64,000 nucleotides of DNA from Meridianimarinicoccus zhengii (GTDB taxonomy: Bacteria; Pseudomonadota; Alphaproteobacteria; Rhodobacterales; Rhodobacteraceae), in NCBI RefSeq assembly GCF_003254465.1, contig NZ_QDFI01000003.1, forward strand, positions 1 to 64,000, read 5' to 3'. A program made the position numbers and the translations under genes. The notes beneath the pieces are model-generated. The model was not told the origin of the DNA, searched no databases, and saw nothing but the letters and a program-made list of their open reading frames with translations. The stretch's first letter is position 1, and every line of letters begins with the position of its first letter. Positions 42,085-51,300 of this stretch are shown here, one piece after another.

Positions 42085-42852
42085 ATGATGTTCGCGAAAC
42101 TCTTCGGTCGAAGTGCCGACAAGAAGCGCACGACCACGACATTCGACGCGCAGCCGGAACCCGATGCCAAGGTACTTGCGGTCGGGGACATACACGGGCG
42201 CGACGATCTGCTCGCGCGGTTGCTGGACCGGATAGCAGCAGACGATCCCGGCGTGCCGCTGGTGTTCCTGGGCGATTACGTGGATCGCGGCGAACACAGC
42301 GCAGCGGTGCTGCGCCGGGTGGCCGGGCTTGCGGACCAGTGGTCCGGACCCGTGATCGCGCTGATGGGCAACCATGAACGCATGATGCTCGATTTCATCG
42401 ACACGCCGGAGGACAGCGCAGGCCGCTGGTTGCGCAACGGCGGGTTGCAGACGCTTGCAAGTTTTTCCGTGGGTTGCATCACCGACCAGCCGACACCCGA
42501 CGATGCCCGCGACGCGGCCGACCGCCTGCGCGGTGCCATGGGCGGTGACCTGATCGCATGGCTGGGCGGGCTGCCGCTGCAACACGCCAGCGGCAACGTG
42601 CATTTCGTCCATGCCGCCGCCGATCCGTCGCTACCGATGGCCGCGCAGGAGCCGCGCACGTTGTTGTGGGGGCATCCGGCCTTTGCCGCGACGCCGCGCG
42701 AGGACGGGCAATTCGTGGTACACGGTCACACGGTCGTGGACGCCCCGGCCGTCACCGCGGGCCGTGTCGCGGTGGATACCGGGGCCTGGTTCACGGGCCG
42801 CCTGACCGCGGCGCGCATTGCACCCGGCGAGATCGGTTTCATGTCATGCTGA
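42085..42852 (+). CDS. PPP-type metallophosphoesterase (serine/threonine or tyrosine protein phosphatase)
   Basis: 255 residues. All metal-site motifs are present: GDIHGR, GDYVDRG, GNHERMM, and late His in FVVHGHTVVD. It lies 28 bp after the Wzc-like kinase gene and 16 bp before yjbH-like gene, so it may dephosphorylate the Tyr-rich tail of that kinase or another envelope protein. That partnership is inferred only from position; BY-kinases usually pair with low-molecular-weight or PHP phosphatases instead. Confidence 0.85.
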   Translation: MMFAKLFGRSADKKRTTTTFDAQPEPDAKVLAVGDIHGRDDLLARLLDRIAADDPGVPLVFLGDYVDRGEHSAAVLRRVAGLADQWSGPVIALMGNHERMMLDFIDTPEDSAGRWLRNGGLQTLASFSVGCITDQPTPDDARDAADRLRGAMGGDLIAWLGGLPLQHASGNVHFVHAAADPSLPMAAQEPRTLLWGHPAFAATPREDGQFVVHGHTVVDAPAVTAGRVAVDTGAWFTGRLTAARIAPGEIGFMSC

Positions 42853-42867
42853 GAATGCCGCGCCACC

Positions 42868-44964
42868 ATGGGGGCTGATGGCTGGCCGCGCAGGGTGCTC
42901 CTGGTCGGTGCCGTACTGGTCGCGTGGCCGGTCCACGCGCAGGAACGCGGCCCGGGCTATTCACTTTACGGCACGCCGGGTCTTGTGGACATGCCCACGG
43001 GTTTCGCCGCGCCGGACGCGGATCTCGCCACCACGATCGGCGGGTTCCGCGGCGATCTGCGCACGACGCTGACCTTTCAGGTCACACCGCGCATCTCGGG
43101 CAGCTACCGCTACGCCGGTCTGGACGAGAACACCTATACCCCGACACTCGGGCGGCCCTCTGACCGTCTGGTCTTCGACCGCAGCTTCGACTTGCGTCTG
43201 CTCGTGCTGCCCGAAACGGAGCTGCGGCCGGCAATCACGGTCGGGCTTCAGGATCTCGCGGGGACGGGCAAGCTCAGCAGCGAATACATCGTCGCCAGCA
43301 AGCAACTGACCCGCGTGATGGATGTCACTGTCGGGCTCGGCTGGGGGCGGCTCGGCAGCTACAACAGCATCGGGTCCACGGGCACAAGGTCGCAGGACAC
43401 CTTGGGTGAAGGCGGCGTGCCGAGCTATGACCAGTGGTTTCGCGGCGACGTCGCGCTGTTCGGCGGGATCGGCCTGCAACTGTCCGAGCGGGTCAGGGCG
43501 GAGCTTGAATATTCCTCGGACGCCTATGCCGATGCCGTCGCGGGCGGGGAGCTTGACCGGCGCACACCATGGAACGCCGGGCTGGAATACCGTTTCGATG
43601 GCGGCACGCGGCTTTCCGTCATGGCCCTGCACGGCGACAAGGTCGCGGCACAATTGACCTTCGTGACCAACCCCAAAGCCGCCCCGTTGGCTGGCGGACG
43701 GGAGGAGGCGCCGCTGCCCGTCATCCGCCGGACGCCCGAGGCCATCGCGGATACAAGCTGGACCGAGGCCCCGGCGCCCGGCATCGCCGACGCGCTCGCG
43801 GCGGCGCTTGGGCGCGACGGACTGGTGTTCGAAGGGCTGGACCTGTCCCCGCGAAAGGCGACGCTGCGGTTCGAGAATCCGCGCTTCGGCGCCCCGGCGC
43901 AGGCGCTTGGCCGGGCCGCGCGCAGCATGGCACGGGTGCTGCCCGCGTCGGTAGAGGTGTTCGAACTGGTGCCCGTGTCCGACGGGCTGGCACTGTCCAC
44001 GGTTACCCTGCGGCGCAGCGATGTAGAGGATTTCGAATTCCGCGACGCGGACGCCATGAACGCGCGTGTTGCCGTTCAGGACGCGGCCGCCACGGCCCGG
44101 CCCATCGCCGAAACCCGCTATCCGGCGTTTTCGTGGTCGCTGGAACCCTATGTGCAAACGGGCTTCTTCGATCCGGACCGGCCCATCCGGCTGGATCTGG
44201 GTGTGCGGGCGCGCGCGGCCTTCCGTCCCACGGCGAACACGAAGATCGCGGGCGCCGTGGTCAAGCGCATCGCGGGGAACCTTGCGGACACGCCCGCGGA
44301 CAATTCCGGCGATCTTCCGCCCGTGCGCACGAATTTCCCGAGCTACCTGACCGATGGCGATCCGGGTATGGAATACCTGACCGCGGCGGTCTTCTCGCGT
44401 CCGGCGCCCGATATCTATGCCCGCGGGACAGTCGGCTATCTGGAAAGCATGTTCGGTGGTGTTTCGGCCGAGGTGCTCTGGAAACCCGTGGACAGCCGCC
44501 TCGGCATCGGGCTGGAGCTGAACCGCGTGCGCCAGCGGGATTTCGACCGCCGCTTCGGCTTCCAGGACTACGAGGTCACGACCGGCCACCTTTCGGCCTA
44601 TTACGATTTCGGCACCGGGATTTACGGGCAGATCGATGCGGGCCGATACCTCGCCGGGGATGAAGGCGCGACCTTCACGCTGGCGCGGGAATTCAACAAT
44701 GGCTGGCAGGTCAGCGCCTTCGCCACCTTCACCGACGCCTCGGCCGAGGATTTCGGCGAAGGCAGCTTCGACAAGGGCATCCTGCTGCGCATTCCCACAA
44801 GCTGGGTCGCAGGGCAGGCGGACCGGTCGAGTTTCAACCTCGACCTGCGGCCGATCCAGCGCAATGGCGGCGCCCGCCTGAACGTGCGCGACCGGCTCTA
44901 TCCCAAGGTCCGGGATTTCCATCGCGCGCGCGTGGACGACAGCTTCGGAAGGTTCTGGCGATGA
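42868..44964 (+). CDS. YjbH-domain outer-membrane exopolysaccharide protein
   Basis: 698 residues with a signal peptide (residues 1-25, ending PVHAQ). The YjbH start pattern GYSLYGTPGLVDMPTGFAAPDADL and many alternating beta strands point to an outer-membrane barrel; the C-terminal RDFHRARVDDSFGRFWR matches a beta-barrel protein end. YjbH/GfcD proteins are thought to export exopolysaccharide. The ATG at 42868 follows the phosphatase stop by 15 bases, and the stop overlaps the YjbF gene by four bases. Confidence 0.88.
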   Translation: MGADGWPRRVLLVGAVLVAWPVHAQERGPGYSLYGTPGLVDMPTGFAAPDADLATTIGGFRGDLRTTLTFQVTPRISGSYRYAGLDENTYTPTLGRPSDRLVFDRSFDLRLLVLPETELRPAITVGLQDLAGTGKLSSEYIVASKQLTRVMDVTVGLGWGRLGSYNSIGSTGTRSQDTLGEGGVPSYDQWFRGDVALFGGIGLQLSERVRAELEYSSDAYADAVAGGELDRRTPWNAGLEYRFDGGTRLSVMALHGDKVAAQLTFVTNPKAAPLAGGREEAPLPVIRRTPEAIADTSWTEAPAPGIADALAAALGRDGLVFEGLDLSPRKATLRFENPRFGAPAQALGRAARSMARVLPASVEVFELVPVSDGLALSTVTLRRSDVEDFEFRDADAMNARVAVQDAAATARPIAETRYPAFSWSLEPYVQTGFFDPDRPIRLDLGVRARAAFRPTANTKIAGAVVKRIAGNLADTPADNSGDLPPVRTNFPSYLTDGDPGMEYLTAAVFSRPAPDIYARGTVGYLESMFGGVSAEVLWKPVDSRLGIGLELNRVRQRDFDRRFGFQDYEVTTGHLSAYYDFGTGIYGQIDAGRYLAGDEGATFTLAREFNNGWQVSAFATFTDASAEDFGEGSFDKGILLRIPTSWVAGQADRSSFNLDLRPIQRNGGARLNVRDRLYPKVRDFHRARVDDSFGRFWR

Positions 44965-45590
44965 CGCGGAAGGGAACAGCCTTGTTGCTGTGTCTGCTGG
45001 CGGGCTGCGGGTCGACCGGCGACGTGAACGCGCGCCGGGACCTGTTCCTGTCGGGACTGGAGGCACTCGATCCGCGCGCACCCGAACCTTTGACGATCGC
45101 AGAGGTCCGCAGCTTCATCCCGACCGCGCTGGAGCGGGTAGAAGGGGGGCTGGTTCTGGTGGAGCAGCCGGATGCCGACCGGGCCGAGTTCTTCAGCGTA
45201 GCCGGGCGGAATGGCAGCATCGTGACCTACGGCTCGGACAGCCAGACGACGATCGCACTGGATGGCCCGGTCATGGTGGCGACCCGCGGCTTCGGCGACG
45301 ACATCATGTCGGCGGATGTGGACGTTTTGCCAGAGCTTCTGGCGGCGCGGCAAGGCGGCAGCTACTCGCGAGTTCTGCGGTATCTCGATGGCGAGGATCG
45401 AACGACTTCCATCCGGCTGGATTGCAACCTGCGCCCGACGGACCCGGCAAACTCCAACTTCATCGAATATTGCGGCACAGCCGAGCTGGAATTTCGCAAT
45501 GTCTATCAGGTCGACGGCGGGCGGGTTGTCCTGTCGGTGCAGTGGCACGGGCCCTTGAACGGGTATCTGACCATCAACCACCTTCGCTGA
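44961..45590 (+). CDS. YjbF-family lipoprotein
   Basis: 209 residues with lipoprotein signal LLLCLLAGC (lipobox Cys16), then a YjbF/GfcB-type body (IPTALERVEGGLVLVEQP, FGDDIMSADVD, CGTAELEFRNVYQVDGGRVVLSVQW). It is translationally coupled (ATGA) to the YjbH gene. Predicted outer-membrane lipoprotein in exopolysaccharide secretion. Confidence 0.88.
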   Translation: MTRKGTALLLCLLAGCGSTGDVNARRDLFLSGLEALDPRAPEPLTIAEVRSFIPTALERVEGGLVLVEQPDADRAEFFSVAGRNGSIVTYGSDSQTTIALDGPVMVATRGFGDDIMSADVDVLPELLAARQGGSYSRVLRYLDGEDRTTSIRLDCNLRPTDPANSNFIEYCGTAELEFRNVYQVDGGRVVLSVQWHGPLNGYLTINHLR

Positions 45591-45599
45591 GATGCGAAA

Positions 45600-45629
45600 G
45601 GCCCGCCGGAGTTTCAGCGGGCCCTTTTT
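45600..45629 (+). terminator. Rho-independent terminator of exopolysaccharide operon
   Basis: Stem GGCCCGC (45600-45606) and GCGGGCC (45617-45623), ten-base loop, followed by CTTTTTCG. It lies ten bases after the YjbF stop and before the convergent yjbE-like gene. Confidence 0.85.
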
Positions 45630-45646
45630 CGTTATTCTTGTGCGGC

Positions 45647-45907
45647 TCAGTTGGTGCTGGTGGCCGTCGCGGTCGTGTTGCCGGAATCCTGACCGTTCTG
45701 CACGACAGCGGCACCGATCAGCACGCTTGCGCCGGCAATACCCAGCCCGGTACCGACACCGGCACCCAGCCCAAGCCCGGTTCCAAGACCAGTACCTGCT
45801 CCTGCGCCGCCGCCAGAAGCCGCTGCGCCTCCTCCGGCCTGCTGCGCGACTGCGCCGGATGCCCCGGTGAATGCGACAAGAATGGCGGCAATGGCAAGTT
45901 TCTTCAT
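45647..45907 (-). CDS. YjbE-like small secreted Gly/Ala-rich protein
   Basis: 86 residues: signal peptide (MKKLAIAAILVAFTGASGAVAQQ), Gly/Ala-rich repeats and a Thr/Ser-rich end (NTTATATSTN), the same layout as E. coli YjbE/GfcA. AGGAG precedes the ATG. It converges on the yjbH-yjbF genes instead of heading the operon as in E. coli. Role in exopolysaccharide formation is by family and position. Confidence 0.7.
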   Translation of the reverse strand: MKKLAIAAILVAFTGASGAVAQQAGGGAAASGGGAGAGTGLGTGLGLGAGVGTGLGIAGASVLIGAAVVQNGQDSGNTTATATSTN

Positions 45908-46099
45908 GACGAGATCTCCTGGTAACGGGCCGATTCAACCCATGCAATCTCCGGCAGAATTGCACGAAACCTCGGCTCGGCCAAGGGACTGCGTACAGAT
46001 TTTTGCGAAAGACCCGCGACACGGTACGACCTTAGCCTCATTTGGGGCCATGCGGCGCGCGTGCTACGCTCGAAGCATCTCGTAATGCAGGACTTGCCC

Positions 46100-46801
46100 A
46101 TGCCTCTTACAGTATCCGATCAGGCCCAGGCCCAGCCGCGCACCAAGTTCAGGACTGCGATGATCATCGACGATCATCCGCTGTTCTGCGACGCGCTGTC
46201 CATCGTGCTGAAAATGGTGGCGGGGATTGGCACGGTGGATACCGCGGAAACGCTGGGCGCGGCGCTGGATCATCTGGCCCAGGGGCGCGTGCCGGATGTC
46301 ATCCTGCTCGACCTCAACCTGCCGGATGTCAACGGCCTCGACGGGCTGATGCGGCTCCGGGCGCGGGCGCCGCGGCTGCCCATTGTCGTGGTGTCGTCCA
46401 TGTCCGACAACCGGATGATCTCGGCCACGTTGCAGGCGGGGGCGTCGGGTTTCGTGCCCAAGCACAGCCAGCGCGACGTGTTCCAGCGCGCGTTCTCCGC
46501 GATCGAGGCCGGTGATGTTTATACCCCCGACAGCTACATCGATCCGGGAACCCGGTCCCGCGACCATGACGACGATGCCGTGCTGCGGTTGTCTTCGCTC
46601 ACGCCGCAGCAGGCGCGCATCCTGCGGTTGATCTGCGACGGCAAGCTGAACAAGCAGATTGCTTTCGATCTGTCCATCGCGGAAACCACGGTGAAGGCCC
46701 ATGTGACCGCGATTATGCGCAAGCTGGGTGTGCAGAGTCGCACGCAGGCGGTGCTGATCGCGCAGCAGGCGAAATACGCGCATCTGCTGCCGGACGCCTG
46801 A
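46100..46801 (+). CDS. LuxR/NarL-type response regulator
   Basis: 233 residues. Receiver domain with acidic pocket D24/D25 (IIDDHPLF), phosphoacceptor D71 (VILLDLNLPDVNG) and Lys in FVPKHSQ; C-terminal LuxR helix-turn-helix (LTPQQARILRLICDGKLNKQIA... KAHVTAIMRKLGV). ATG at 46100 is preferred because AGGA lies seven bases upstream; ATG at 46085 and GTG at 46061 are in frame. With the downstream kinase and PedF cytochrome it resembles AgmR/ErbR/PedR regulators of alcohol oxidation. Confidence 0.85.
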   Translation: MPLTVSDQAQAQPRTKFRTAMIIDDHPLFCDALSIVLKMVAGIGTVDTAETLGAALDHLAQGRVPDVILLDLNLPDVNGLDGLMRLRARAPRLPIVVVSSMSDNRMISATLQAGASGFVPKHSQRDVFQRAFSAIEAGDVYTPDSYIDPGTRSRDHDDDAVLRLSSLTPQQARILRLICDGKLNKQIAFDLSIAETTVKAHVTAIMRKLGVQSRTQAVLIAQQAKYAHLLPDA

Positions 46802-46837
46802 CACCGGTCCGCGGCGCCGCAGCATGAGGATGACGGA

Positions 46838-48007
46838 ATGACCATGTCACCGGACAGAGTATCGGTCACATCCGGAGTTGCGCAGGGCTATGTGCGCCGC
46901 GCGACCGTTCCCGCGAACGAGCCGGGTGGGATCGGGCGGCTTGCGGCGGAACTGGGACCGGGGCTTGCGCAGGTGTTCCTGTTCATCGATGCGGAAGCCG
47001 ATTTCGACGGGATCATCGCCGAGGCGCAGCTTGCCTTCGCCCCTGCGCATGTCGTGGCCTGCACGACCGCCGGCGAGATCTCCGGCAATGGCTATACCGA
47101 GGGCGATATCGTGGCGGCAGCCTTCCCCTCCGCGCATTTCGCCACCTCGCCGATGTTGGTGACCGATCTCGACCGACTCGATGCATCCGAATTCGTGGGG
47201 GAAGTGATTCGCACGCGAATGGCGCTCGATACCCGTGCGATGGACTTCGCCCACGCCTTCGCCTTTCTCGTGGTCGACGGGCTGTCGCGCTGCGAGGACT
47301 ACCTGATGGCGACGCTGGCGTCGGGCATGTCGTCCATGCCGGTCTTCGGCGGATCGGCGGGCGATGGCGTGCGGTTCGACCGGACGCGCGTGGCATTTGA
47401 CGGGACGAGCTATCGCAACGCCGCCGTCATCACCTTCGTGCGCACTGCCTGTCCCGTGCGCGTCTTCAGCCTCGACCATCTCGAACCAGGGGATGTGCGC
47501 ATGGTCGTGACCCGCGCGGACCCCGGGCAGCGCATCGTGTGCGAGATCAACGCCCGGCCTGCCGCCCGTGAATACGCCCGCATCCTCGGCAAGAACCCCG
47601 ATTACCTGAGCCAGTTCACCTTTGCCGCCCATCCGCTGGTGGTGCGCGTGGGCGGGCGCCATCATGTCCGCGCGATCCAGCGCGTGACCGAGGACGGGGC
47701 GCTGGTGTTCTTCTCGGCCATAGACGAAGGGCTGGTTCTGACACTGGCGAGGGTGGGCGACATCGCCGGGCATCTGGAACAGGCGCTGGACGAGCTTGCG
47801 GCGGATGGCCCCATCGACACGATCCTCGCCTGCGACTGTATCCTGCGCCGCATCGAAGCGACGCAGAAGCAGGCCGCGCGGCGCGTGTCCGATCTGCTGA
47901 GTGCCCATAACGTGGTGGGGTTCAATACCTATGGCGAACAGGTGGGCGCGAAGCATGTCAACCACACGATGACCGGCGTGGCGATCTATCCGCCGGGGAC
48001 GGGCTAA
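46838..48007 (+). CDS. FIST-domain sensor protein (NosP-like)
   Basis: 389 residues with FIST-N (AQVFLFIDAEADFDGIIAEAQLAF..., VVACTTAGEISGNGY, SSMPVFGGSAGDG) and FIST-C (AREYARILGKNPDYLSQFTFAAHPL, GFNTYGEQVGAKHVNHTMTGVAIYP) parts. In Pseudomonas the FIST protein NosP is a haem protein that senses nitric oxide and inhibits the co-encoded kinase NahK. The same gene pair is found here, with the kinase starting three bases later. Haem binding cannot be read from sequence alone. Confidence 0.82.
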   Translation: MTMSPDRVSVTSGVAQGYVRRATVPANEPGGIGRLAAELGPGLAQVFLFIDAEADFDGIIAEAQLAFAPAHVVACTTAGEISGNGYTEGDIVAAAFPSAHFATSPMLVTDLDRLDASEFVGEVIRTRMALDTRAMDFAHAFAFLVVDGLSRCEDYLMATLASGMSSMPVFGGSAGDGVRFDRTRVAFDGTSYRNAAVITFVRTACPVRVFSLDHLEPGDVRMVVTRADPGQRIVCEINARPAAREYARILGKNPDYLSQFTFAAHPLVVRVGGRHHVRAIQRVTEDGALVFFSAIDEGLVLTLARVGDIAGHLEQALDELAADGPIDTILACDCILRRIEATQKQAARRVSDLLSAHNVVGFNTYGEQVGAKHVNHTMTGVAIYPPGTG

Positions 48008-48010
48008 GAT

Positions 48011-50239
48011 TTGGACAGCCATCTTCTTGATCCCAGCGAGACGCTTGAAGAACAGCATGCACGGCTTCTGACCATCACCGACGCGCTGATGCGCCGGGTG
48101 GAGCAGGACATGGACGGCGCGGGCGAGGCGTATGCCCAGTTCGAACGCGCCGTGATCCTGGAAGACGAGGTGAAGCAGCGCACCGCGGAACTGGAGCACG
48201 CGCTGACGCTGCTCAACCGTTCCAACGCGCAACTGGCCGAAGCGAGCCGCGCCGCCGATGCCGCGCGGAGCGACCTTGCCAACGCGATCGAGGCCGTCCG
48301 CGAGGGTTTCGCGCTGTTCGATGCCGACGATGTCATGGTGATGTGCAACAGCCGCTTCTGCCTGCAGCTGCGCGACGTGCAGCCCAGCATGAAGCCGGGT
48401 CTGCATTTCCGCGACTACGTGCTGATGGTCAGCCGGTCGCGGTTTCTCGCCCTGCCTGCGGGGCTGACGCCCGAGGAATGGGCGGCGCGGCGGTTGCAGC
48501 GCCATGCCGATCACCATGTCATGTTCAACGTCGAGTTGAAGGACGACCATTGGCTTCAGGTCAGCGAACATCGCACGCTCAAGGGCGGGACCGTGATGCT
48601 GCATACCGACATCACCGACGTGATCCGCATCGGCCGCGAGGAACGCGACAAGCTGCTGGACGAACAGGCGCGGATGATTCGCGCGACGCTGGAACATCTC
48701 AACCAGGGGGTGGCGATCTTCGACCGCGGTGCGCGGCTGGTGGGCTGGAACCGGCGTTTCGCCACGCTTCTGGCGTTGCCGCGGTCGCGGCTGCACATGG
48801 GTGTGCGGTTCGACCCGATCAGCCAGGATCTGCGCGAACGTTTCGCCGTGTCCGACGATGCCCTCCTGCGGCGGCTCGAGGACTGGCGCGGCGACGTGGT
48901 GCAGCGGACGCCCATGTCCTTCGAACTGCTGGGGCCGAACCGTCTGACCCTTGCGACCTTTGCCAGCCAGATGCCCGATGGCGGCTTCGTGATCTCGGTG
49001 ACGGATGTGACCGCCGAACGCGAAGCCACGCGGGCGCTGTCCATGGCCAACGAAACGCTGGAGGCGCGGGTCACGGAGCGCACGCTCGAACTGGAAGACG
49101 CGCTCGACGCGGCGGAACGTGCCAACGCGTCCAAGTCGCGCTTCTTGGCCGCGGCCAGCCATGACCTGCTGCAACCCCTGTCTGCGGCGAAGCTCTACCT
49201 GGCCTCGGCCGCGGATGGCGGAGACGACCCGCTTCTGGTCAAGGCGGGCCGCGCGCTGGAAAGCGTGGAACTGATCATCGAGGCGTTGCTGGATATCTCC
49301 AAGCTCGACAGCGGCTCGGCGCAGTTCGATATCCGCACCGTCGCACTGACGGAGGTGCTGGAGCCCCTGCGCGACGAATTCGCGCCCGTGGCCGCGGCCA
49401 AGAATCTCAGCCTGCGGGTGGTGCCGAGCCGGCTTTCCGTGCGTTCGGATCCGTCCTATCTGCGCCGCATCCTGCAGAACCTTATGGGCAACGCGCTGCG
49501 GTATACCCGCTCGGGCAAGGTTCTGGTCGGCGTGCGCCGCATGAAGGACGCGGTGAGGCTGGAGGTATGGGATACCGGCTGCGGCATTGCCGAGGAGGAT
49601 CACGAAACGATCTTCCAGGAATTCCAGCGGCTGGATGCGTCGGCCAGCGCGTCCGAGGGTTTGGGCCTTGGACTGGCCATCGTGGAACGGGCGTGCGCGC
49701 GGCTGGGGCATCCGCTGGGCCTTTGGAGCGTGCCGGGCAAGGGCAGCGGGTTCTTCGTCAACCTCCCGCTGGCCCATGGCGCGGGTGGGGCCGGGACCGT
49801 GCGGGCGCCGCAGGTATCCACGTCATGGCGGCTCAAGAACCGCGGCATGATCGTCCTGCTGGTCGAAGACGATGCAGACCTGCGCCGGGCGATGACCGTG
49901 CTGCTGGGCAAGTGGGATGTCAGTGTTCTCGATGCTGACGGGGCTGCGGCCGCGCTGGCGCTGCTGGACGAGATCGAGATCACGCCGGACGCCGTGCTGA
50001 TCGACTACCAGCTCGATGGCGGGGCCGACGGGGTGACGCTGGCGCAGCGACTCTTCGACCGGTATGGGCGTATCCCGGTCTGCATCCTGTCCGCGAACCG
50101 TTCCGCCGAACTGCGCATCCGCTGTGCCGAGACGGGACTGCCGATGATTTCCAAGCCCATCGATGCAGCCAAGCTGGAGCAGTTCCTGCTGCGCGCCCTC
50201 GACGACGTGCCCGACCCGTTGGCGGCCGCCCGGGTCTGA
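48011..50239 (+). CDS. Hybrid sensor histidine kinase/response regulator (NahK/ErcS'-like)
   Basis: 742 residues from a TTG start. Coiled coil (about 10-90), two PAS-type domains (about 90-205 and 215-345), a coiled linker, HisKA with H384 (AASHDLLQPLSAAKLYL, the NahK-type H-box), HATPase (N494 in LMGNALRYT, DTGCGIA, GLGLGLAIVERACARLG) and a C-terminal receiver with D665 (AVLIDYQLDGG). No membrane segment. It follows the NosP-like gene by three bases and probably takes its signal from it. Likely phosphate targets are its own receiver and the LuxR-type regulator or an Hpt protein elsewhere. Confidence 0.87.
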   Translation: MDSHLLDPSETLEEQHARLLTITDALMRRVEQDMDGAGEAYAQFERAVILEDEVKQRTAELEHALTLLNRSNAQLAEASRAADAARSDLANAIEAVREGFALFDADDVMVMCNSRFCLQLRDVQPSMKPGLHFRDYVLMVSRSRFLALPAGLTPEEWAARRLQRHADHHVMFNVELKDDHWLQVSEHRTLKGGTVMLHTDITDVIRIGREERDKLLDEQARMIRATLEHLNQGVAIFDRGARLVGWNRRFATLLALPRSRLHMGVRFDPISQDLRERFAVSDDALLRRLEDWRGDVVQRTPMSFELLGPNRLTLATFASQMPDGGFVISVTDVTAEREATRALSMANETLEARVTERTLELEDALDAAERANASKSRFLAAASHDLLQPLSAAKLYLASAADGGDDPLLVKAGRALESVELIIEALLDISKLDSGSAQFDIRTVALTEVLEPLRDEFAPVAAAKNLSLRVVPSRLSVRSDPSYLRRILQNLMGNALRYTRSGKVLVGVRRMKDAVRLEVWDTGCGIAEEDHETIFQEFQRLDASASASEGLGLGLAIVERACARLGHPLGLWSVPGKGSGFFVNLPLAHGAGGAGTVRAPQVSTSWRLKNRGMIVLLVEDDADLRRAMTVLLGKWDVSVLDADGAAAALALLDEIEITPDAVLIDYQLDGGADGVTLAQRLFDRYGRIPVCILSANRSAELRIRCAETGLPMISKPIDAAKLEQFLLRALDDVPDPLAAARV

Positions 50240-50444
50240 CCCGGACTGCGACGAAGGTCGGTGACGGGCGGCCCGATCCCGCCGTTCAGGGAACGCCGCT
50301 GCAAGACATCCATCAAAAATCACGTGGATTCATCTGGTTGAACCTGTCTTCTGCGCTGCAGAACCCGCAACGATGGTCGAATGGTGCGCCCGCTGTCGTG
50401 GCGGTATCCCCGAAGGTGACATCATGCCCGAGGAGGAGCCCCCG

Positions 50445-51143
50445 ATGCCGACCCCGATCGCGTTTTCGACCCCGACCTTCCTGTCCGTCCTGGCACTTGC
50501 GGGGGTCTGTGCCGCCGCGGCGCTGGCCCATGGCGACGTGGCGCCGCAGCCCGTGGACACGGCCGGCCTGCCCGAACTGGGCGGCGACTGGCTGTCCGAG
50601 AACCCCTACCGCGCCGAGACCGCCGGTGCGGATGTCTGGCGCCGGGCGATCACGGTGGGCGCGTCGGGCTACACCCAGAACTGCGCGCGCTGCCACGGGC
50701 TGGAGGGGATCTCGGGCGGGCTCGCGCCGGACCTGCGCTTCCTCGAGGCGTCGGGATACGACGACGAATGGTACGTGGAACGCTTCCGCTACGGCTACAC
50801 GCAGGGCGGCACGACCAAGATGCCGGCCTTCGAGGAGGTGATGAACCAGGAAGCCGCATGGGCGATCCGCACCTATATCGAGACGCGGCCCGACGACGTG
50901 GCGGTGGAGGCGGTGTCGGACGAACTGAAGGCGATGCGCGACGCGCTGCTGGACGGGGCGGGCACGGACGAGGCGGCGATGGCGGCGCGGCTGCACGACA
51001 TCGCGGGGCAGATCGAGACGCTGTCGGGTGCGCCGGTGGCCGACAGCATCGCCCTGCGCGCGGCGCTGGTGCTGGAGGCGGACCCCACCGCCCACAAGGA
51101 CGCCGCAGAGATCCTCACCGTCGGCCTCTCGGCCGCGCAGTGA
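50445..51143 (+). CDS. pedF: Cytochrome c-550 PedF
   Basis: 232 residues with signal peptide (FLSVLALAGVCAAAALA) and the PedF hallmark HGDVAPQPVDTAGLPELGGDWLSENPYR starting the mature protein (quoted in part: HGDVAPQPVDT). One haem site CARCHG, axial Met probably in TKMPAFEEV. PedF-type cytochromes accept electrons from PQQ alcohol dehydrogenases in the periplasm. AGGAGGAG lies six bases before ATG 50445; further in-frame ATGs upstream give no signal peptide at the N-terminus. No alcohol dehydrogenase gene is in the window. Confidence 0.85.
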   Translation: MPTPIAFSTPTFLSVLALAGVCAAAALAHGDVAPQPVDTAGLPELGGDWLSENPYRAETAGADVWRRAITVGASGYTQNCARCHGLEGISGGLAPDLRFLEASGYDDEWYVERFRYGYTQGGTTKMPAFEEVMNQEAAWAIRTYIETRPDDVAVEAVSDELKAMRDALLDGAGTDEAAMAARLHDIAGQIETLSGAPVADSIALRAALVLEADPTAHKDAAEILTVGLSAAQ

Positions 51144-51300
51144 GGCGGGGGCCGTGCGGGCATGAACGGCCCGCCACTGCCGGCCGGCAGGGGCGCGGTG
51201 AGGTGGGGCAGTGTCCGGCGGTCGGCCCAACGGCACGTCCGTCGGCGCATGGAAGATGGTGTGATCCGGTTGCCGGTCGTTCGGACAGGGTGCGGCGCGA

